Shown here piece by piece: positions 61,593 to 64,000 of a stretch of 64,000 bases of DNA (within the stretch, counting starts at the first letter, position 1; each line of letters opens with the position of its first letter). Made by a program: the position numbers and the translations under genes. The stretch is from an uncultured Saprospirales bacterium (GTDB lineage: Bacteria; Bacteroidota; Bacteroidia; Chitinophagales; Saprospiraceae), in NCBI GenBank assembly GCA_937926355.1, contig CALAZP010000072.1, positions 3,842 through 67,841 of the forward strand, given 5' to 3'. The notes beneath the pieces were generated by a model. The model was not told where the DNA came from and ran no database searches. It was given only the letters and a program-made list of their open reading frames with translations.

Positions 61593-61913
61593 TTAAATTG
61601 AATCCGGTTTAGATAAGCGTTGACCTTCTAGATTAGATTTTAAAATTTCAATGATAATCTGTTGATTTTGTAGTATCGAATCTAATTTGGCTTCTATATC
61701 AGCCCTATCCGAAGTAGCTATTTCCTTAACATCAGGTGGCATTTGAACTTCAATAACTGATTGATCTTCTTTAATTTTTCCCAACAAAGATTTAATTTTT
61801 GCTATCCCATCTTCTCCTCTGTAATATGAAGCACCGAGATATGCTAGTGGAGCGGCAAAAAGTAAGAAAATAAAGAACCTAGCAAAAGGAGTGATTTTAG
61901 TTTTTCTAGTCAT
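61593..61913 (-). CDS. small membrane-anchored coiled-coil protein, unknown function
   Basis: The 106-residue protein has a basic N-terminus (MTRKTKITPFAR), one membrane helix at about 12-28 (FFIFLLFAAPLAYLGAS) and a C-terminal helical, charged region with heptad spacing (DIEAKLDSILQNQQIIIEIL) at about 72-95. It has no known domain. It is divergent from the carotenoid genes at 62098. TATCTTTG at 61935-61942 on the minus strand could be its -7 promoter element. Confidence 0.6.
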   Translation of the reverse strand: MTRKTKITPFARFFIFLLFAAPLAYLGASYYRGEDGIAKIKSLLGKIKEDQSVIEVQMPPDVKEIATSDRADIEAKLDSILQNQQIIIEILKSNLEGQRLSKPDSI

Positions 61914-62097
61914 GGTTTACTGTAAATGTTGATTCAAAGATAGAACTAAATCAGAAGAGATGCTTGAATTCAGACCAGACAAACTCTATAAAATTATTTT
62001 TCTAGAGGGTTAATATATAGATTGTGGATATAAATTTTTAAAAAATAATGAACATAAAAAGAATTTTTGTTTTTAGTAATAGGTTCAAAATTAAATA

Positions 62098-63279
62098 GTG
62101 AAATACGATTTTATTATTGCTGGTGGTGGATGTGCAGGATTAAGTATGCTGGATAGGATTTTGAGTGATCAGAATCTTTCTAGTAAAAGTATCTTATTAG
62201 TGGATAAGCAAGATTACCAGGTAAATGATAAAACTTGGTGCTTTTGGGAAAAGGGAGAACCGTGGTATGCGTTCTTGGTGGCTAAAAGCTGGGATCGAAT
62301 AAATTTTGCTGATCGTGATGGGGTAATTTCAAGTCTAGCTAGCCCCTTCAGATACCACATGATTCGAAGCCTAGATTTTTATCAATATATATTAAATCGT
62401 TTGGAAAATTTTCCTAACGTTAAACTGGTTAAAGGATGGATCAGTGAAATAGGGGAAACCGACCAAAGTGGCTATATAGTTGCTGATGGTCAAAGATTCG
62501 AAGCTGAAACAGTTTTTAATAGTTTCTATGGATTTGAAAATCAAAAACCGGCCTTTTCTCTAAACCAACATTTTAAAGGTTATTTTATCCGTACTACTCA
62601 ACCAATTTTTGAAGGTAAGGGGGTATATCTTATGGATTTTAGAATTCCTCAGATTAAAGGTCCCTCATTCATGTATGTATTACCTATGTCTGCTAGGGAG
62701 GCATTAGTTGAGTGTACTTATTTTACTGAAAATACTTTTCACGAAACGGTATATCATTCTCAAATCAAACAATATTTGGAGGAAATCTGGAATCTTAAAA
62801 CTTACGAAATAGTAGAAGAAGAATATGGTATCATTCCTATGAAGGATGCCACCTTTAAAGAAAAAGTAGGTTCAAAGATTATTAATTTAGGAGCGATTGC
62901 AGGTGCCGTAAAGCCTACTACTGGGTATGCTTTCAAAAATATTCAAAGGAGGTGCGATTTCTTAATTAACCAAATATCACCTACTAAAAAGAGCCTTCCT
63001 AATTTAAATAATTCCAAAAGATTTAGATTTTATGATAAGCTCCTTTTGTTTCTAATGACTACGGAGGGGGAAACAAGTGCGTCCATCTTCAGTGCATTAT
63101 TTAGAAAGAATTCCTTTCCAATTATTTTAAAATTTCTTGATGAACGGACCAATATATTGGAAGAAGCATTTTTGTTTTTAACCCTTCCAAAACGAAGGTT
63201 TATAAAAGCATTGACAGCGGTATATTTCAAGTATCCCAGTTTTCCTTTTATTTCTAAAACGAAGTCTGAATTGAGATGA
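62098..63279 (+). CDS. crtY: lycopene beta-cyclase
   Basis: The 393-residue protein has an FAD/NAD-binding start KYDFIIAGGGCAGLSMLDRI and the cyclase features NDKTWCFWE, YHMIRSLDFYQYIL, VFNSFYGF and GAIAGAVKPTTGYAFKNIQR. It closes both ends of lycopene to beta-ionone rings, making beta-carotene. The start is a GTG at 62098, because the Rossmann fold begins right there and no ATG precedes it in frame. The stop overlaps the blh start by ATGA, linking beta-carotene synthesis directly to its cleavage. Other carotenoid genes are not in the window. Confidence 0.93.
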   Translation: MKYDFIIAGGGCAGLSMLDRILSDQNLSSKSILLVDKQDYQVNDKTWCFWEKGEPWYAFLVAKSWDRINFADRDGVISSLASPFRYHMIRSLDFYQYILNRLENFPNVKLVKGWISEIGETDQSGYIVADGQRFEAETVFNSFYGFENQKPAFSLNQHFKGYFIRTTQPIFEGKGVYLMDFRIPQIKGPSFMYVLPMSAREALVECTYFTENTFHETVYHSQIKQYLEEIWNLKTYEIVEEEYGIIPMKDATFKEKVGSKIINLGAIAGAVKPTTGYAFKNIQRRCDFLINQISPTKKSLPNLNNSKRFRFYDKLLLFLMTTEGETSASIFSALFRKNSFPIILKFLDERTNILEEAFLFLTLPKRRFIKALTAVYFKYPSFPFISKTKSELR

Positions 63280-64000
63280 CAGAAAAATATCCAATTCTAT
63301 ATTATACATTAAGAGCGCTTGGCATCCTTCTACTAATGGGTCTCTACATGTTTCCTAATTGGACAGAGCATTCTTTTTTTGGATTAGGACTTATAGCCAT
63401 TCTTTTTTTAGGAATTCCCCATGGGGCCACGGATTATCTCATTTTTAAAAACCTAAAACAATCCTTTTTAGGTTCCAAAAAGCTAATTCATTTCTACCTG
63501 AGCTATTTGGCTATTATGGCCCTTTATGGTATGATATGGGTTAGTTTTCCTTCCATTGGATTATTAATTTTTATTGGCATCTCACTATTCCATTTTGGGC
63601 AATCCAATTGGGTATATGTTTTTCCAAAAGGAGGTGCCATTGGATGGATTACCTATATAATTTGGGGAACATACGTTTTAATTATTCCCATTATGGCCCA
63701 TTATGAAACTGCTTTACCAGTTATTGAGGCCATCAGTTCCAATCTAGCATGGGAAATTTCTGATAGGTTGCGATTTGGGATTATCATTACAGTCGCTGTA
63801 TTGACCCTTTTTACCATACTAAGCTTACATTTTCTTAGGATCATCAACCGGAAAAGTTTACTAAACGAAATACTCAACCTCATCATTCTTGGTTTCGCTT
63901 TATATCAACTCCCTTTATGGTTGGGCTTTGCTTTTTATTTTGCCGGATGGCATTCGCTAACCAGTATTCAGGAACAAATATCATTTTTTCAAATCAATAG
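63276..64000 (+). CDS. blh: Brp/Blh-family beta-carotene 15,15'-dioxygenase, N-terminal part (cut by window edge)
   Basis: The frame runs from the ATG at 63276 to the window edge (241 codons, no stop). It is a polytopic membrane protein with the family histidine motifs: LGIPHGATDY (H49), SLFHFGQS (H106) and FAFYFAGWHSLTS (H226). These histidines bind the active-site iron. The enzyme splits beta-carotene into two retinals, the chromophore of proteorhodopsin-type pumps. It overlaps crtY by 4 bp. The remaining C-terminal part with the last metal ligands lies outside. A rhodopsin gene is expected elsewhere in the genome. Confidence 0.92.
   Translation, partial: MTEKYPILYYTLRALGILLLMGLYMFPNWTEHSFFGLGLIAILFLGIPHGATDYLIFKNLKQSFLGSKKLIHFYLSYLAIMALYGMIWVSFPSIGLLIFIGISLFHFGQSNWVYVFPKGGAIGWITYIIWGTYVLIIPIMAHYETALPVIEAISSNLAWEISDRLRFGIIITVAVLTLFTILSLHFLRIINRKSLLNEILNLIILGFALYQLPLWLGFAFYFAGWHSLTSIQEQISFFQIN

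Noticed and set aside
1..64000. CRISPR arrays, insertion sequences, integrases, toxin-antitoxin or restriction genes
   Set aside because: I searched by eye for regular repeats, transposase motifs and defence-gene signatures and found none. The window reads as core chromosome.

Overview
The window is a chromosomal segment of a member of the phylum Bacteroidota, most likely a marine Cytophagales-type bacterium. The evidence is AT-rich DNA with dense overlapping operons, a type IX secretion/gliding locus (porP-gldK-gldL-gldM-gldN), an ExbB-ExbD-ExbD set, DUF4293, DUF2911 and OstA-like genes of the kind found in this phylum, few Shine-Dalgarno sequences, and several TATTTTTG boxes that fit the Bacteroidota -7 promoter element. 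Most of the window is core genome. I see no insertion sequence, prophage, CRISPR array, integrase or obvious genomic island.

Layout. 1-4033: a TetR regulator with the start of a TolC-type efflux gene, a MobA-like nucleotidyltransferase, an Atg22/UMF1-type transporter and a HAD phosphatase. 4034-11361: a glycerol operon glpK-glpD-glpF with dnaE 10 bp downstream. 11449-17484: a LOG-family gene overlapping an unusual NtrC-type regulator, then a lipoprotein of the vanadium haloperoxidase/phosphatase fold, an SLC13 carrier and an M20 amidohydrolase in one run. 17609-23899: a periplasmic aspartic protease, L21 and an extended L27, a BatE-like/OstA-like/FAD-oxidoreductase run, and DUF4293. 23966-26512: the ExbB/ExbD energy module and a tRNA-Ser. 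26722-29844: TatD, an RNase H with viroplasmin domain, peptide deformylase, RuvX/YqgF and an unrecognised membrane protein. 30005-35519: the type IX secretion core. 35547-38984: three glycan or lipid-sugar transferases. 39060-45331: a beta-helix lipoprotein, DUF2911, methylglyoxal synthase, adenosylhomocysteinase, HupE/DUF6702/YidD and an ECF sigma factor. 45536-55286: a UvrA paralogue, FabG-like, DinB-like, a winged-helix protein, an outer-membrane barrel, a universal stress protein, a cysteine-less thioredoxin-like protein, an S9 peptidase and an SRPBCC protein. 55439-61156: a secreted orphan, an AhpD-like protein, a PcrA/UvrD helicase, QueG, an A-type Fe-S carrier and a beta-carbonic anhydrase. 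61187-64000: a broken small secreted-protein gene, a small membrane protein, and lycopene cyclase (crtY) overlapping a Brp/Blh beta-carotene dioxygenase that runs off the right edge.

How the genes work together. GlpF/GlpK/GlpD turn glycerol into dihydroxyacetone phosphate, which MgsA can convert to methylglyoxal. ExbB/ExbD (for TonB-dependent uptake) and GldL/GldM (for type IX secretion and gliding) both use the proton gradient at the inner membrane. CrtY plus Blh make retinal, which implies a rhodopsin gene elsewhere in the genome that could also feed this gradient.

The least ordinary items are the L27 protein with a C-terminal helix-hairpin-helix module, the sigma-54-type regulator with an altered GAFTGA loop and no DNA-binding domain, the gene broken by a 7-bp tandem duplication, a 38-codon reading frame filling the porP-gldK gap, and the crtY-blh pair.
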